The notes: generated from the sequence alone by a model not told the origin. A stretch of 64,000 nt of DNA from Zunongwangia endophytica (GCF_030409505.1 NZ_JAUFPZ010000002.1:1929501-1993500); one strand, 5' to 3'. Counted from the stretch's first letter, positions 26,019-36,344 are shown. Numbers and translations are program-made.

Positions 26019-27398
26019 TTAAGCAGTTTCGTTTTTAATTTCGTTTGGTTTATTCGCAATCAATTTATTACTTAAATAATTGAATCTAAAATACAACATT
26101 AATGCGGAGGCCGTTAATCCAGCTAACAATCCCATCCAAATTCCCATACTTCCCATATTTTCAGCTTTACCAAAATACCAGGAAACCGGGAAGCCAATAA
26201 TCCAGTAGGCTACAAAACAGATTGCTGTGGGAATTTTCACATCCTGCAAACCTCGCAAGGCGCCCAAAATTACCACCTGCATCCCATCACTAAGTTGAAA
26301 TAAAGCGGCTACGATTAATAATTGAGCTGCAAGTAATACAACCTCTGTATTTTCGATATAAAAACCGGGTAACCAATCTTTCAGTAAAATAAAACCTACA
26401 GCAAATATTGCTTCTATAATAAATACTAAAAGAAATACCGACATGGCAATTCTACGCAATTCTTTATAATGCCGTAATCCTTTTTGATTCCCGACACGTA
26501 TTGTTGCGGTTACTCCTAAACCTACAGCAATCATAAACGTCATCGAAGCTAAATTTAGTGCAATTTGATTTGCTGCCTGGGGATTTGTCCCAAGAAGACC
26601 GGCAAGAAAAACGGTTGCAGTGAAAATGGCTACTTCAAATAGCATTTGTAAGGCCGTTGGAAGACCAAGATTGAGTATTTTTTTAAATATTTCTGAATTA
26701 AATAATTCTTTTCTAGACCAAACAAAATAGGGCTTAAACTTCGATTTTCGTCTTAAGATTTCCCAAACGAACCAAAGCATAAAAAACCTTGAAATTAAGG
26801 TTCCAATAGCAGCACCTTCTAAACCAAGTTCAGGAAAAATCCAAATTCCGTAAATCAAAAGATAATTAAAAAGTACGTTTACCAAATTGGCTAAAATGGT
26901 AGCATACATCGCATATTTGGTTTGTGATAAACCGTCTGCAAATTGTTTATAAGCCTGAAAGATCATTAATGGCAACATCGAAAATGCAACGATTTCCAGA
27001 TAGGGAATTGCGTAATCTACAACTTCAGGTGGCTGATTTAGATAATATAGAAGTGGTTTTGCTATTAATAGTAGTAAGAATAACAGTATACCGTTTATTC
27101 CGCAGAGAATAATGCCGTGATGAAAATAGCTTCTTCCCTTCTCTATATCGCCAGATCCATCGGCTTCAGCAATAAGAGGTGTTATAGCAAAAGAAAAGCC
27201 TATTCCCAACGACAAGGCAATAAAAACAAGACTATTACCCAAAGAAACTGCTGCGAGCGGTGCTGCGCCTAATCGACCTACCATCAGATTATCAGCAAGA
27301 CCAACTAAAACATGCCCCAACTGCCCTAACATTACTGGAAAGGCAATAGTTAGGTTTTTCCCGAATTCTTTTGTATAATCTGAAAGCTGCAAAATCAA
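26019..27398 (-). CDS. MATE-family multidrug/cation antiporter
   Basis: 459 residues with 12 predicted membrane helices in two similar halves: LTIAFPVMLGQLGHVLVGLADNLMVGRLG in the first half and LNLGLPTALQMLFEVAIF at the start of the second. NorM-type Na+ or H+ coupled exporters have this layout. The start is TTG at 27398, since no ATG is near and family proteins begin at this point (YTKEF). A full TAnnTTTG match (minus strand TATCTTTG, 27412-27419) lies 13 bp upstream, with no good -33 element. First gene of a three-gene unit. Confidence 0.9.
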   Translation of the reverse strand: MILQLSDYTKEFGKNLTIAFPVMLGQLGHVLVGLADNLMVGRLGAAPLAAVSLGNSLVFIALSLGIGFSFAITPLIAEADGSGDIEKGRSYFHHGIILCGINGILLFLLLLIAKPLLYYLNQPPEVVDYAIPYLEIVAFSMLPLMIFQAYKQFADGLSQTKYAMYATILANLVNVLFNYLLIYGIWIFPELGLEGAAIGTLISRFFMLWFVWEILRRKSKFKPYFVWSRKELFNSEIFKKILNLGLPTALQMLFEVAIFTATVFLAGLLGTNPQAANQIALNLASMTFMIAVGLGVTATIRVGNQKGLRHYKELRRIAMSVFLLVFIIEAIFAVGFILLKDWLPGFYIENTEVVLLAAQLLIVAALFQLSDGMQVVILGALRGLQDVKIPTAICFVAYWIIGFPVSWYFGKAENMGSMGIWMGLLAGLTASALMLYFRFNYLSNKLIANKPNEIKNETA

Positions 27399-27493
27399 AA
27401 ATTTAAGTTTGCAAAGATAGTTGGTTTTATCTGGCTTAAGATTGATTTATCATTAAAAAATATCATTCTAGAACATACAATTTTAATTAGTCT

Positions 27494-27901
27494 CTAGATT
27501 TGCTTTCCCAAAATCAAATCTTCGTAAGAATTTGCCTGTCTTAGTTTTAAAATCCATTTTACTTCAAACTTACCATAACCCAGCGTTTTTACCCTTTCGA
27601 TCATAAAATCACGAAGATCGTTTAATGTCATGTATTCGTTAGTAGCTTTAAAAACAAGTTCAGTTTTATAGATATTTGGCAAAAAAAAGAAGATTTTTTG
27701 CCAAATCGATCTTGGTGTTTTTTTAGCTACAACCTTAAATATTTTCCCTTGGCTATCACAAAAATACTGATCTATAAAATAGTCTTGAAAATAGGCTTCA
27801 GAATTATTATAAATGAATTTATCTTGAAGCAAAAAAGAAGTAAGATCTTCTTCGCTGCTCCAATTAGGATTTGAAATATTTATCGCCGGAAAATTAATCA
27901 A
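27494..27901 (-). CDS. Hypothetical protein, 135 residues
   Basis: Not recognised. Begins with TTG at 27901 directly after the stop of the M28 peptidase (TAA-TTG), and no in-frame ATG exists near the N-terminus. No signal peptide or membrane helix. A central IWQKIFFFLPNIYKTELVFKA and a C-terminal YGKFEVKWILKLR are visible. Co-transcription with the peptidase is likely; function unknown. Confidence 0.6.
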   Translation of the reverse strand: MINFPAINISNPNWSSEEDLTSFLLQDKFIYNNSEAYFQDYFIDQYFCDSQGKIFKVVAKKTPRSIWQKIFFFLPNIYKTELVFKATNEYMTLNDLRDFMIERVKTLGYGKFEVKWILKLRQANSYEDLILGKQI

Positions 27902-29284
27902 TTACAATCCGTATTTATCTACTAAATATATTAAGGCAGCCATGCTGGCACCACCAAGCTCCAGTTCTCTTTTACTCACCTTATCGAAAGTATCTGTTGC
28001 GGCATGATGATAATCAAAGTAACGCTGAGAGTCTGGTTGCAAACCCGCTAGAACAGTACCAGATCCTTCAAGCGGACCAATATCTGCTCCTCCTTCTCCT
28101 TCCTTAAAAATATGCAGGTAATAAGGTTTAAACAACGACGCCCAAATTTTCAATTTTTGCAGTTGATTCTCATTTGCATTAAAGGTAAAACCTCTTGGTG
28201 TAAATCCGCCAGAATCACTTTCTAACGCAAAGACGTGATTTTCATTTTTATCTTTCGCTACTTCAGCATATTTTTTACCGCCTCGCAATCCGTTTTCTTC
28301 ATTCATAAATAAAACAACACGAATGCTTCTTTTCGGTTTATAATTCAATTCTTTAAAAAGGCGCAACACTTCCATCGATTGTACACAGCCTGCACCGTCA
28401 TCGTGAGAACCATCTCCTAAATCCCAAGAATCTAAATGACCGCCAACTACGATATATTCATCGGGATATTCGCTACCTGTAATTTCACCAATTACATTGT
28501 AGCTTTTTACATCTGGATGATTCTCACAATTCATTTTAAAATAGACCTTAAGATCTTTTTGCAGCTTTAAATTTCCGCTTAAATATTCTGCATCTTTTGT
28601 ACTAATTGCTGCTGCAGGGATTTTTTGTTCTTCGGGAATATCACCATAATACATACTGCCCGCATGTGGATATTCATCTATCTTCAAATTCATAGATCGC
28701 ACCAAGACACCTACTGCTCCAAATTTAGAAGCTTCAGCTGCGCCGTTGGCTCTTTGATCTACAGCACCGCCATAGGCGCTAAACGTATTAATCTTCGTCG
28801 CATCCATAGGTCGATTAAAGAAAACTATTTTACCCTTAATTTTTGCTTCACCCAGTTTTTCTAATTCCTCTAGATCCTTAACTTCTATAACTTCAGCTTT
28901 TGTACCGCCATCTGGTGTGGCAACAGAACCTCCTAAAGCACAAATATTAATTGGCATAGAACTTCCCGGAATAGTTTCTATATAAGCATATTCTCTAAAT
29001 CCTCTTGTCCATTTTGGCACCATAACCTCTTGCAACCAGACTCTATCCAAACCAAGACTATCCAATTCTTTTTTAGTATAATCTACTGCTCGTTGCGCAT
29101 TATAAGATCCGGAAAGCCGCCCTCCAATAGTATTCGATAAATGCCCCAACCAGTTGTAGCTTTGTCCATTGGTTAAAGCCATATCATATATTTCTTTAAT
29201 TTTTGCTTCATCTTTTTCTAAGGAAGATTGTGCAAAAACCGGCAAAACGGCTAGTAAGAGAATAAGTAAGGGGAATCTTTTCAT
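27902..29284 (-). CDS. M28-family zinc metallopeptidase, exported
   Basis: 460 residues. A signal peptide (FPLLILLLAVLPVFAQ) is followed by a PA-type insert (about 140-250) and an M28 catalytic domain. The paired zinc ligands are visible: GGHLDSWDLGDGSHDDGAG (His, Asp), MNEENG (Glu pair), ALESDSGG (Asp) and YHHAATDT (His). Resembles glutamate carboxypeptidase/aminopeptidase Q types of Bacteroidota, acting on peptides in the periplasm or outside. It ends exactly where the next gene begins (27901). Confidence 0.9.
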   Translation of the reverse strand: MKRFPLLILLLAVLPVFAQSSLEKDEAKIKEIYDMALTNGQSYNWLGHLSNTIGGRLSGSYNAQRAVDYTKKELDSLGLDRVWLQEVMVPKWTRGFREYAYIETIPGSSMPINICALGGSVATPDGGTKAEVIEVKDLEELEKLGEAKIKGKIVFFNRPMDATKINTFSAYGGAVDQRANGAAEASKFGAVGVLVRSMNLKIDEYPHAGSMYYGDIPEEQKIPAAAISTKDAEYLSGNLKLQKDLKVYFKMNCENHPDVKSYNVIGEITGSEYPDEYIVVGGHLDSWDLGDGSHDDGAGCVQSMEVLRLFKELNYKPKRSIRVVLFMNEENGLRGGKKYAEVAKDKNENHVFALESDSGGFTPRGFTFNANENQLQKLKIWASLFKPYYLHIFKEGEGGADIGPLEGSGTVLAGLQPDSQRYFDYHHAATDTFDKVSKRELELGGASMAALIYLVDKYGL

Positions 29285-29467
29285 TTCTTCGGAATAAATT
29301 TGAGTTTAAAATAACTACAAAATCAATCAATAGAAAAATTTTATAAGCTGAAAGGGCGTAAAATCTTTTGCTGAAGAACGTATATTAAACTTCTAATTGA
29401 ATTGAAAACACTTCTCGAATCATAAACCTTATGATTTTATTATATTCGCAACCTAAATCATCGAATT

Positions 29468-30064
29468 TTGAATCAGGAAGAAAAAGCAGATATTATAAGA
29501 AAAGTGACCACTCTTTTAAAAGAGATCCCATCGTCTATGGATGTTGTGAAAAAGGGAGGTAACGAACATAAAAGGTACGAATATCTTGCAACGCATATGG
29601 TAAATAAGGCGATCGAGAAAGATGCGCTTATTGTTAGTGAAGATGGAAACGGAATTGCCATTTTATTTAAAACCAGCAAGAAAGATGAAAATTTCTGGAA
29701 AAATGCCTGGTCTGAATTAGGTTTAGTCTTTAATGTAACCGGAGTAAAAAACGCTTATAAAATTGTAAAAACTCAGGATTACATTAAGAAACAACGACCG
29801 CAAGAAGGCGAATATCTATATTGTTGGTTCTGGGGGATTTTAAAAGAAGCTAGAGGTCCCGGTACGCAGGTTGGTGTAGAAATGAAAAATGAATTTTACA
29901 GAAGATCTCAGGTTTATAATCTTCCTTTATACGCCGAAACGAGAATGCGAAAAAATGCGATCGTTTATCAAAAGTTCGGATTTCAATTATTTCATGAATG
30001 GGATCATCCTAGTGGAGATACCATGTATTTCTTAAGATATCTTCCTGAAGAAAATAAAAAATAA
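29468..30064 (+). CDS. GNAT-like N-acetyltransferase-fold protein
   Basis: 198 residues. The start is TTG at 29468; there is no in-frame ATG before residue 19. The C-terminal half is GNAT-like: YCWFWGILKEARGPGTQVGVEMKNEFYRRS (a G-x-G-T variant of the acetyl-CoA loop), LPLYAETRMRKNAIVYQKFGFQLFHEW and a final strand MYFLRYL. The acceptor is unknown. Monocistronic, divergent from the M28 peptidase and ending at a strong bidirectional terminator (30067-30098). Confidence 0.75.
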   Translation: MNQEEKADIIRKVTTLLKEIPSSMDVVKKGGNEHKRYEYLATHMVNKAIEKDALIVSEDGNGIAILFKTSKKDENFWKNAWSELGLVFNVTGVKNAYKIVKTQDYIKKQRPQEGEYLYCWFWGILKEARGPGTQVGVEMKNEFYRRSQVYNLPLYAETRMRKNAIVYQKFGFQLFHEWDHPSGDTMYFLRYLPEENKK

Positions 30065-30066
30065 TA

Positions 30067-30098
30067 GAAAAAGCCGAATCTTAAGATTCGGCTTTTTC
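30067..30098. terminator. Bidirectional terminator
   Basis: A perfect 32-bp inverted repeat centred on cttaag (arm gaaaaagccgaatctt) with A/T runs on both sides. It serves the GNAT-like gene (+) and hsp20 (-), which converge on it. Confidence 0.92.
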
Positions 30099-30124
30099 AT
30101 TTTAACTAATCAACTAACCTAAAC

Positions 30125-30565
30125 TTATGATATCTCTATCATTCTTTTAGCCTGTACTTTTGCTTCTTCTTTCTTAGGAAGTGCAATTTCTAGAACACCG
30201 TTGTTGTAGTTCGCACTAATTTTGGTGTTATCGATAGAATCTGGCAAACTAAAAGCTCTTTTAAAAGTACTGTAGCTAAACTCTCTACGAGTATACTTTC
30301 CTTCTTTGTTGGTATTTTCTTTTTCAACCTTATTTTCAGCTGAAATAGTTAACACATCATTATCTAATTCAATATTAAAATCGTCTTTTACTTTTCCGGG
30401 AGCGGCAACCTCAACAATAAAATTCTCATCAGATTCCTGAATATTAACTGCAGGAATCCTTGTTCCGATATTATTTACGTTGGTAGTCCCTCCCATCCAA
30501 TCGGTTTTAAACATATCGTCAAATACAGATGGTAACCAGTTTTCATTTCTTTTAATTAAACTCAT
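30125..30565 (-). CDS. Hsp20/alpha-crystallin small heat-shock protein
   Basis: 146 residues. An N-terminal arm containing WLPSVFDDMF is followed by the alpha-crystallin domain (about 35-135) with AVNIQESDENFIVEVAAPG, REFSYSTFKRAFSLPD and GVLEIALPKKEE, and a C-terminal tail. An ATP-independent holdase for unfolding proteins. Monocistronic; terminates at 30067-30098. Divergent from the DUF2254 gene with a 168-bp spacer, in which no heat-shock element was recognised. Confidence 0.95.
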   Translation of the reverse strand: MSLIKRNENWLPSVFDDMFKTDWMGGTTNVNNIGTRIPAVNIQESDENFIVEVAAPGKVKDDFNIELDNDVLTISAENKVEKENTNKEGKYTRREFSYSTFKRAFSLPDSIDNTKISANYNNGVLEIALPKKEEAKVQAKRMIEIS

Positions 30566-30733
30566 AACTTTTATTTTTTATTAAACATTTTTCCTTTAAA
30601 GACACTAATCCAATAGCAATTTGAATTCCAAATAAATTTTAACGTCATTTTGACAGTATTTCAGGTTTTTAACATGACTTTTTAACATACTAGCTTATTT
30701 TCGTCCTATATTGTGCGAACTTTTACTAATTCG

Positions 30734-32032
30734 ATGAAGAAACTTTTTACGCGACTACTCTCGTTTTTCAATTCCATACGAAGTCAAATTGCATTTTATC
30801 CTACGCTTTTTGCCTTTTTAGGATTTCTATTTTCAGCACTTACGCTGTATTTGGAAAGTCTTGGAATTTCAGATTATATAAGAGAGGAATTTCCGTCAAT
30901 TATCGTCAACAATGGGGATACCGCACTAAGTGTTCTTGGTGCTATCATAACGGGACTTATTTCTATGATGGTTTTTAGTTTCTCTATGGTGATGGTATTG
31001 CTTAATCAAGCCTCCACTAATTACTCGCCAAGACTGTTACCGGGATTAATTTCAGATAGAAAACATCAAACCGTTTTAGGAGTCTATTTGGCAACAATTC
31101 TTTATTGCATCTTTATTATGGTTGCTATCAACCCAGATGCGCCTAAAAAAGAATTGCCTGGTTTCTCGGTATTTCTGGGAATTGTTTTTACAGTTTTCTG
31201 TATGGGTGCTTTTATCTATTTTATACATAACATTTCAAAAAGTATACAGGTAAATAATATTTTAGACAATATTTACAATCTATCAAAAAACAGATTACAA
31301 ACACTTTTAAAAAGTGAAGCAAAGGAATTTAGGGATTTTCCAGATTCAGGCGAGTGGTATACTTACAAAGCTGAAGAAAGCGGATATTTCCAAAATATTT
31401 CAATTACCAACCTTTTGGATCTTTGCGAAGAGTTAGATACTAAATTGCACATACTTCCTGTAAAAGGGATTTTTATTCTTAAAGGTATTCCCGTGCTTCG
31501 CTCCGAACAGAAAATTGATAAAGAAAAATTAGATGAAGTTTTAGCGAATTTCAATTTTGCACGTGAAGAATTGGTTGCAGATAATTATGTTCTTGCTTTT
31601 AAACAACTTACTGAAATTATAGCCAAAGCCATGTCTCCCGGAATTAATGATCCAGGAACCGCAATAAATGCGATCGATTATTTAACGGAATTACTCGGCT
31701 TACGAATGCAAAAAAAAGACAGCAGTGTTATTAGCCGCGAGGAAAAATGTTACTTAAAATTGAATACTGTTGATTTTAAAAGCTTGCTTTATAATGTTTT
31801 AGTAACAGTAAGAACTTATTGCTCTCACGATTTGATCATCATTCAGAAAATTAGTTTGATGTTCGAATATCTCTTACAGCAAGAACAAAAGGAAGTATAC
31901 TATAAAAAATTAATCAAAGAAGAAGCTAAAACATTTTTTGAAAGTGGAATAAAAGCTATAGAAAGTGATACTGATATTGCTCTTATAAAAAAACTCGCAA
32001 AAAATTTAAATATTGAGCTTAGCACGACCTAA
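30734..32032 (+). CDS. DUF2254-family membrane protein
   Basis: 432 residues from the ATG at 30734; an upstream GTG at 30713 would add seven residues. Four predicted membrane helices occur in the first 170 residues (FYPTLFAFLGFLFSALTLY, LGAIITGLISMMVFSFSMVMVLL, LATILYCIFIMVAI and FLGIVFTVFCMGAFIYFI), then a cytoplasmic part with MSPGINDPGTAINAIDYL, a DUF2254 signature. Function is unknown in the family. Monocistronic, 93 bp before the histidine kinase gene. Confidence 0.85.
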   Translation: MKKLFTRLLSFFNSIRSQIAFYPTLFAFLGFLFSALTLYLESLGISDYIREEFPSIIVNNGDTALSVLGAIITGLISMMVFSFSMVMVLLNQASTNYSPRLLPGLISDRKHQTVLGVYLATILYCIFIMVAINPDAPKKELPGFSVFLGIVFTVFCMGAFIYFIHNISKSIQVNNILDNIYNLSKNRLQTLLKSEAKEFRDFPDSGEWYTYKAEESGYFQNISITNLLDLCEELDTKLHILPVKGIFILKGIPVLRSEQKIDKEKLDEVLANFNFAREELVADNYVLAFKQLTEIIAKAMSPGINDPGTAINAIDYLTELLGLRMQKKDSSVISREEKCYLKLNTVDFKSLLYNVLVTVRTYCSHDLIIIQKISLMFEYLLQQEQKEVYYKKLIKEEAKTFFESGIKAIESDTDIALIKKLAKNLNIELSTT

Positions 32033-32124
32033 TTAGTAGCTTTTGCAGCTCTAATTGATAAAATACCTAGCGCTAGGTACATAAACTTCGAACCATTTAG
32101 CTACTTTTAACTATCTCCAATCAC

Positions 32125-33984
32125 TTGATAATTAAAGTGCTAAGAAAACTTTTAATTTTTCTAAGTTTACTATCACCAATGTTGACTTTTGCATCTGGTG
32201 ATGATACCCTTTTTGTAAAAGGTGCGTATCCAGAGCACATTGTAGATTTCTTAAAATCGTATAAGAGTTGTTCTGAAATTTCTGAAGAAGCATTAATCAA
32301 TGCTTTTGAGAAAGGCGAATTTAAAGACATGCCCGCTAACCGTGTGGTGAATAGAGGGTTTACAAAATGTCAACATTATTTTGCACTTACTGTAAAAAAT
32401 GACCAAAATACAACAGAAGATTACTTCTGGAGCTATTATAATGACGGCGTACTTTTCATTTTATATGAATATAAAGATGGAAAACTAGACCAAATAGGAA
32501 AAACATCGGCAGCCAAAAGAATCAAAAAACGAGCGATACCTATACGATGTCTTTCTTTTCAAATAGAAATGAAACCTTACGAAACAAAGACCTTAATTCT
32601 TAAAACCGAATTACAGGGACACGCCAATCTCTACTTTCCTACCGATTTTACGACTGCCAAGGACATTTATATTTACGAAACGAACCACGCTTTTTTAATG
32701 GGGCGCTATTTTGGCTACTTCATTTTTACAGCACTATTCAATTTACTCCTCTATATCATTATTCGAAGAAAGTTATACGGATTTATGTTCGGTTATATTT
32801 TAAGCATGATCGCATTCAACTCGGTCGAGTACATGTATGACACGCTTTTAGTACCAGACTTTTTACATTTTTTTTGGGTACGATTTCCAAAGATGTTTTT
32901 TGCGTTGTTCGCAACATATTTTCATACCAAAGTCTTTCAATATTTCACTAATCAAAAAACAAACTTTCCCAAATGGTTTAAAATCTTAAAATATGTAAAC
33001 AATTTTATTCTTTTTATTTTATTACTATTCGTAGCATCAAAAATAATATTACCAGAAAACAACGCTATTTTCGACCAATATCGATTACTACTTCACATTT
33101 GTTTTATCCTAAATTTAAGTGCATTAGTTGTTAGTTTGATTCATTCAATTGTAAAAGGAAATAAGCAAGCTATTTACTATATGTGTTGCAATATTTTGTT
33201 GATTCTGTCACTCATATTCTTCACTACAAATACCCTTCAACTGGGTGGTTCTACAATTTATATGGCTCCCGGAAATATTATCAATAGTGTATCTTTTGAA
33301 ATTTTAAGCCTTACCATAGCTTTCTTGCTGAATTATCGAAAAGAATTAAGAGCCATGAACGCAAAAATTATTCAGGCTAAAAGAAAAAGTGAGGAACTAA
33401 GTACCGCACTTATTAAAGTTCAGGAAAATGAAAGAAACATCATTGCTAGAAATCTTCACGACGGACTAGGAAATACCATGAATGCCCTGCGCTTGCTATT
33501 AGAATCCAGATCTGATAACAAAAAACAAATTGACGGTGTTTTTGATTTGGCGCAAATTCAATTTAAAAATCTGATTTTTCAAATTTCACCTAAGAATATA
33601 GAAAGTGTTGGCCTTTTTAAAACCATTCAGCAAGATTTAAAACTATTGGAAAATACTAATATCGAAATAAACCTGACCGTACTTGGAAAGGATGAGTGTA
33701 TAGGAACTATAAAAGCGGTTAATATTTACAGAATCTTCCAAGAGCTTATGTCCAATATCATAAAGCATGCTAAAGCAACTGTAATAGATATTGTTATAAA
33801 TTGTGATGAAAAAACATGTAGCCTACAATTAGAAGATAATGGTATTGGTCTAAAAAGTAAATTCACAAAAGGCATGGGGATAAAGAATATCAAATCTAGA
33901 GTATCTTATCATCAGGGGATTTTTCATATGGAAAATACCGAATTAGGGATGATAAGTATCATCGAAATACCTCTTGAAAAATGA
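32125..33984 (+). CDS. 7TMR-DISM sensor histidine kinase
   Basis: 619 residues. A signal peptide (KLLIFLSLLSPMLTFA), a periplasmic 7TMR-DISMED2 ligand domain (about 25-185), seven membrane helices (about 190-405), a coiled-coil linker, a HisKA_3 domain with the phosphorylated His445 in RNLHDGLGN, and a HATPase domain with ELMSNIIKHAKAT and DNGIGL. No ATG fits the N-terminus: the start is TTG at 32125 or GTG at 32137. It overlaps the response regulator by 4 bp (ATGA), so it forms a NarL-type two-component system with it. The signal sensed is unknown; the DISM input suggests a carbohydrate or small-molecule ligand. Confidence 0.9.
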   Translation: MIIKVLRKLLIFLSLLSPMLTFASGDDTLFVKGAYPEHIVDFLKSYKSCSEISEEALINAFEKGEFKDMPANRVVNRGFTKCQHYFALTVKNDQNTTEDYFWSYYNDGVLFILYEYKDGKLDQIGKTSAAKRIKKRAIPIRCLSFQIEMKPYETKTLILKTELQGHANLYFPTDFTTAKDIYIYETNHAFLMGRYFGYFIFTALFNLLLYIIIRRKLYGFMFGYILSMIAFNSVEYMYDTLLVPDFLHFFWVRFPKMFFALFATYFHTKVFQYFTNQKTNFPKWFKILKYVNNFILFILLLFVASKIILPENNAIFDQYRLLLHICFILNLSALVVSLIHSIVKGNKQAIYYMCCNILLILSLIFFTTNTLQLGGSTIYMAPGNIINSVSFEILSLTIAFLLNYRKELRAMNAKIIQAKRKSEELSTALIKVQENERNIIARNLHDGLGNTMNALRLLLESRSDNKKQIDGVFDLAQIQFKNLIFQISPKNIESVGLFKTIQQDLKLLENTNIEINLTVLGKDECIGTIKAVNIYRIFQELMSNIIKHAKATVIDIVINCDEKTCSLQLEDNGIGLKSKFTKGMGIKNIKSRVSYHQGIFHMENTELGMISIIEIPLEK

Positions 33985-34607
33985 CAAAGATTAATTTAGT
34001 ATTGGTTGATGATCACTCGCTTTTCACTGAAGGAATTATGCAAATTTTAGATCCGCTGGAAGATTTACAGGTGATTGCCAATTTTAGAGATGGTGAAACT
34101 ATGCTCCAGTCAGACGAAATTCACAAAGCAGATGTACTGCTATTAGATATTAACCTACCGGGGAACTCTGGGATAAGTATAGCTAAAAAAATGAAACCTT
34201 ATTTTGGCTCTTTAAAGATTATTTGTCTCTCTATGCTTTTTGAAGAAAATATCAGGCAGAAATTAACGAAAATCGGTGTTGCCGGATATTTACCGAAGTT
34301 TGTAAATACAATAGAGCTTATAGAAGCGATTATAAAAGTAGCTGAAGGTGAAAAGGTTTTTTATGAAGAAAAATCCAAAGCCGTTAACAATATAAAAGTC
34401 TGGACTACAGATTTTAAATTAACTAAACGAGAACTTGAAATTCTACAGCTCATTAAAGAAGGTAAAACTACTAAAGAAATTGCTGATCTTCTTTTCCGTA
34501 GTCAGTTTACCATAGAAACCCATCGTAAGAATATGATACGAAAACTGAACCTAAAAAATTCTAGTGGCTTATTGCATTTCGCAATGAAAAACTTAACAAG
34601 CGAATAA
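33981..34607 (+). CDS. NarL/FixJ-family response regulator
   Basis: 208 residues. The receiver domain (1 to about 120) has the acidic pair DD near residue 10, phosphorylatable D56 in LLLDINLPG and a conserved lysine in YLPKFV. The LuxR-type HTH (about 140-205) reads LTKREL...LIKEGKTTKEIADLLFRSQFTIETHRKNMIRKL. Partner of the kinase encoded just upstream, with a 4-bp overlap. Ends at the terminator 34620-34646. Confidence 0.95.
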   Translation: MTKINLVLVDDHSLFTEGIMQILDPLEDLQVIANFRDGETMLQSDEIHKADVLLLDINLPGNSGISIAKKMKPYFGSLKIICLSMLFEENIRQKLTKIGVAGYLPKFVNTIELIEAIIKVAEGEKVFYEEKSKAVNNIKVWTTDFKLTKRELEILQLIKEGKTTKEIADLLFRSQFTIETHRKNMIRKLNLKNSSGLLHFAMKNLTSE

Positions 34608-34619
34608 GTCATATAATTA

Positions 34620-34646
34620 AAAAAGGCTCCTAATCGGAGCCTTTTT
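34620..34646. terminator. Bidirectional terminator
   Basis: An 11-bp stem (aaaaaggctcc / ggagccttttt) with a taatc loop between the converging response-regulator gene (+) and ettA (-). Confidence 0.9.
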
Positions 34647-34652
34647 CTATAA

Positions 34653-36344
34653 TTATCTGGTAAGTTTTTTATACTTAATTCGTTTAGGCATAATATCACC
34701 ACCAAGACGTTTTTTCTTGTTTTCCTCGTAGTCAGAGAAACTACCTTCAAAGAAGTATACTTGAGATTCTCCTTCAAAAGCAAGAATATGAGTACAAACT
34801 CTATCTAAGAACCAACGGTCGTGAGAAATTACCACAGCACATCCTGCAAAATTCTCCAAACCTTCTTCTAAAGCACGGAGTGTATTTACATCAAGATCAT
34901 TGGTAGGCTCATCTAATAAAAGCACGTTTCCTTCTTCTTTTAAAGTCATTGCTAAATGAAGACGGTTACGTTCCCCACCAGAAAGTGCGCTTACCTTTTT
35001 ATTTTGTTCGCTTCCGCTAAAGTTAAATCTACTTAAGTAAGCTCTGGAATTTACCTGTCTTCCGCCCATCATAATTAGCTCCTGCTCGTCGCTAAAGTTT
35101 TGCCAGATGGTTTTTTCAGTATCAATATTAGAGTGACTTTGATCTACGTAACTAATTTTAGCAGTATCCCCAACTTCAAAAGAACCTTTATCAGGTTGTT
35201 CTTCTCCCATGATCATTTTGAAAATGGTCGTTTTACCAGCACCGTTAGGACCAATAATTCCTACAATACCAGCCTGAGGCAAATTGAAATTAAGATCTTC
35301 GTATAGTAATTTATCGCCAAAAGCTTTGCTTACTCCTTTAGCATCGATCACATTATTTCCTAATCTTGGACCATTCGGGATGTAAATTTCAAGTTTCTCA
35401 TCCATCTGTTTTTGATCCTGACTAAGCAATTTATCGTAATTCTTAAGACGCGCCTTCTGCTTAGATTGGCGACCTTTAGGATTCATCTTAGACCATTCTA
35501 ACTCTCGCTCTAAAGTTTTTTGTCTTTTGCTTGCTTGTTTTTGCTCTTGTGCTAAACGTTTAGATTTTTGATCTAACCAAGAAGAATAATTTCCTTTCCA
35601 TGGGATACCTTCTCCTCTATCTAATTCTAATATCCATCCGGCAACATTATCCAAGAAATAACGGTCGTGAGTTACCGCAATTACAGTTCCTTTATATTGC
35701 GCTAAATGATGCTCTAACCAGTGTACAGATTCAGCATCCAAGTGGTTAGTAGGCTCATCTAATAAAAGAACATCTGGTTCTTTTAAAAGTAAACGACAAA
35801 GCGCAACACGTCTTCTTTCCCCACCAGATAATACTGAAATTTTCTTATCAGCCTCCGGAGTTCTCAAAGCATCCATTGCAATTTCTAGCTTGGTATCTAA
35901 TTCCCATGCATTGCTTGCGTCGATTTTATCCTGAAGTTCTGCCTGCTTATCCATAAACTTCTGCATCTTATCTGCATCTTCATAAACTTCAGGCAAACCA
36001 AACATATCGTTGATTTTGTTGTATTCATCTAGAATAGCTACCGTTTCAGCAGCGCCTTCTTTTACAACTTCAAGCACTGTTTTCTCTTCATCTAGTTCTG
36101 GTTCCTGTTCTAAGTAACCAACGCTATATCCTGATGAGAATACCACATCGCCCTGGTAATTATTATCTCGCCCGGCGATAATTTTCATTAAAGTAGACTT
36201 ACCCGAACCGTTAAGACCAAGAATCCCGATTTTTGCTCCGTAGAAAAAACTCAGGTATATATTTTTTAACACCGGTGTATTCGCCGATTTGTAGGTTTTG
36301 GTAACCCCACTCATCGAGAATATCACTTTCTTATCATCTGCCAT
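34653..36344 (-). CDS. ettA: Energy-dependent translational throttle protein EttA (ABC-F)
   Basis: 563 residues with two ABC domains and no membrane part. Walker A motifs are GLNGSGKST and GPNGAGKTT, signatures LSGGERRRVALCRLL and LSGGERNRLHLAMTL, Walker B VLLLDEPTNHLD and VLLLDEPTNDLD. The inter-domain linker is basic and helical (KRQKTLERELEWSKMNPKGRQ), as in EttA, and the C-terminus FSDYEENKKKRLG fits. EttA binds the ribosomal E site and gates the first elongation steps according to the ADP/ATP ratio. Normal length. Monocistronic. Confidence 0.96.
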   Translation of the reverse strand: MADDKKVIFSMSGVTKTYKSANTPVLKNIYLSFFYGAKIGILGLNGSGKSTLMKIIAGRDNNYQGDVVFSSGYSVGYLEQEPELDEEKTVLEVVKEGAAETVAILDEYNKINDMFGLPEVYEDADKMQKFMDKQAELQDKIDASNAWELDTKLEIAMDALRTPEADKKISVLSGGERRRVALCRLLLKEPDVLLLDEPTNHLDAESVHWLEHHLAQYKGTVIAVTHDRYFLDNVAGWILELDRGEGIPWKGNYSSWLDQKSKRLAQEQKQASKRQKTLERELEWSKMNPKGRQSKQKARLKNYDKLLSQDQKQMDEKLEIYIPNGPRLGNNVIDAKGVSKAFGDKLLYEDLNFNLPQAGIVGIIGPNGAGKTTIFKMIMGEEQPDKGSFEVGDTAKISYVDQSHSNIDTEKTIWQNFSDEQELIMMGGRQVNSRAYLSRFNFSGSEQNKKVSALSGGERNRLHLAMTLKEEGNVLLLDEPTNDLDVNTLRALEEGLENFAGCAVVISHDRWFLDRVCTHILAFEGESQVYFFEGSFSDYEENKKKRLGGDIMPKRIKYKKLTR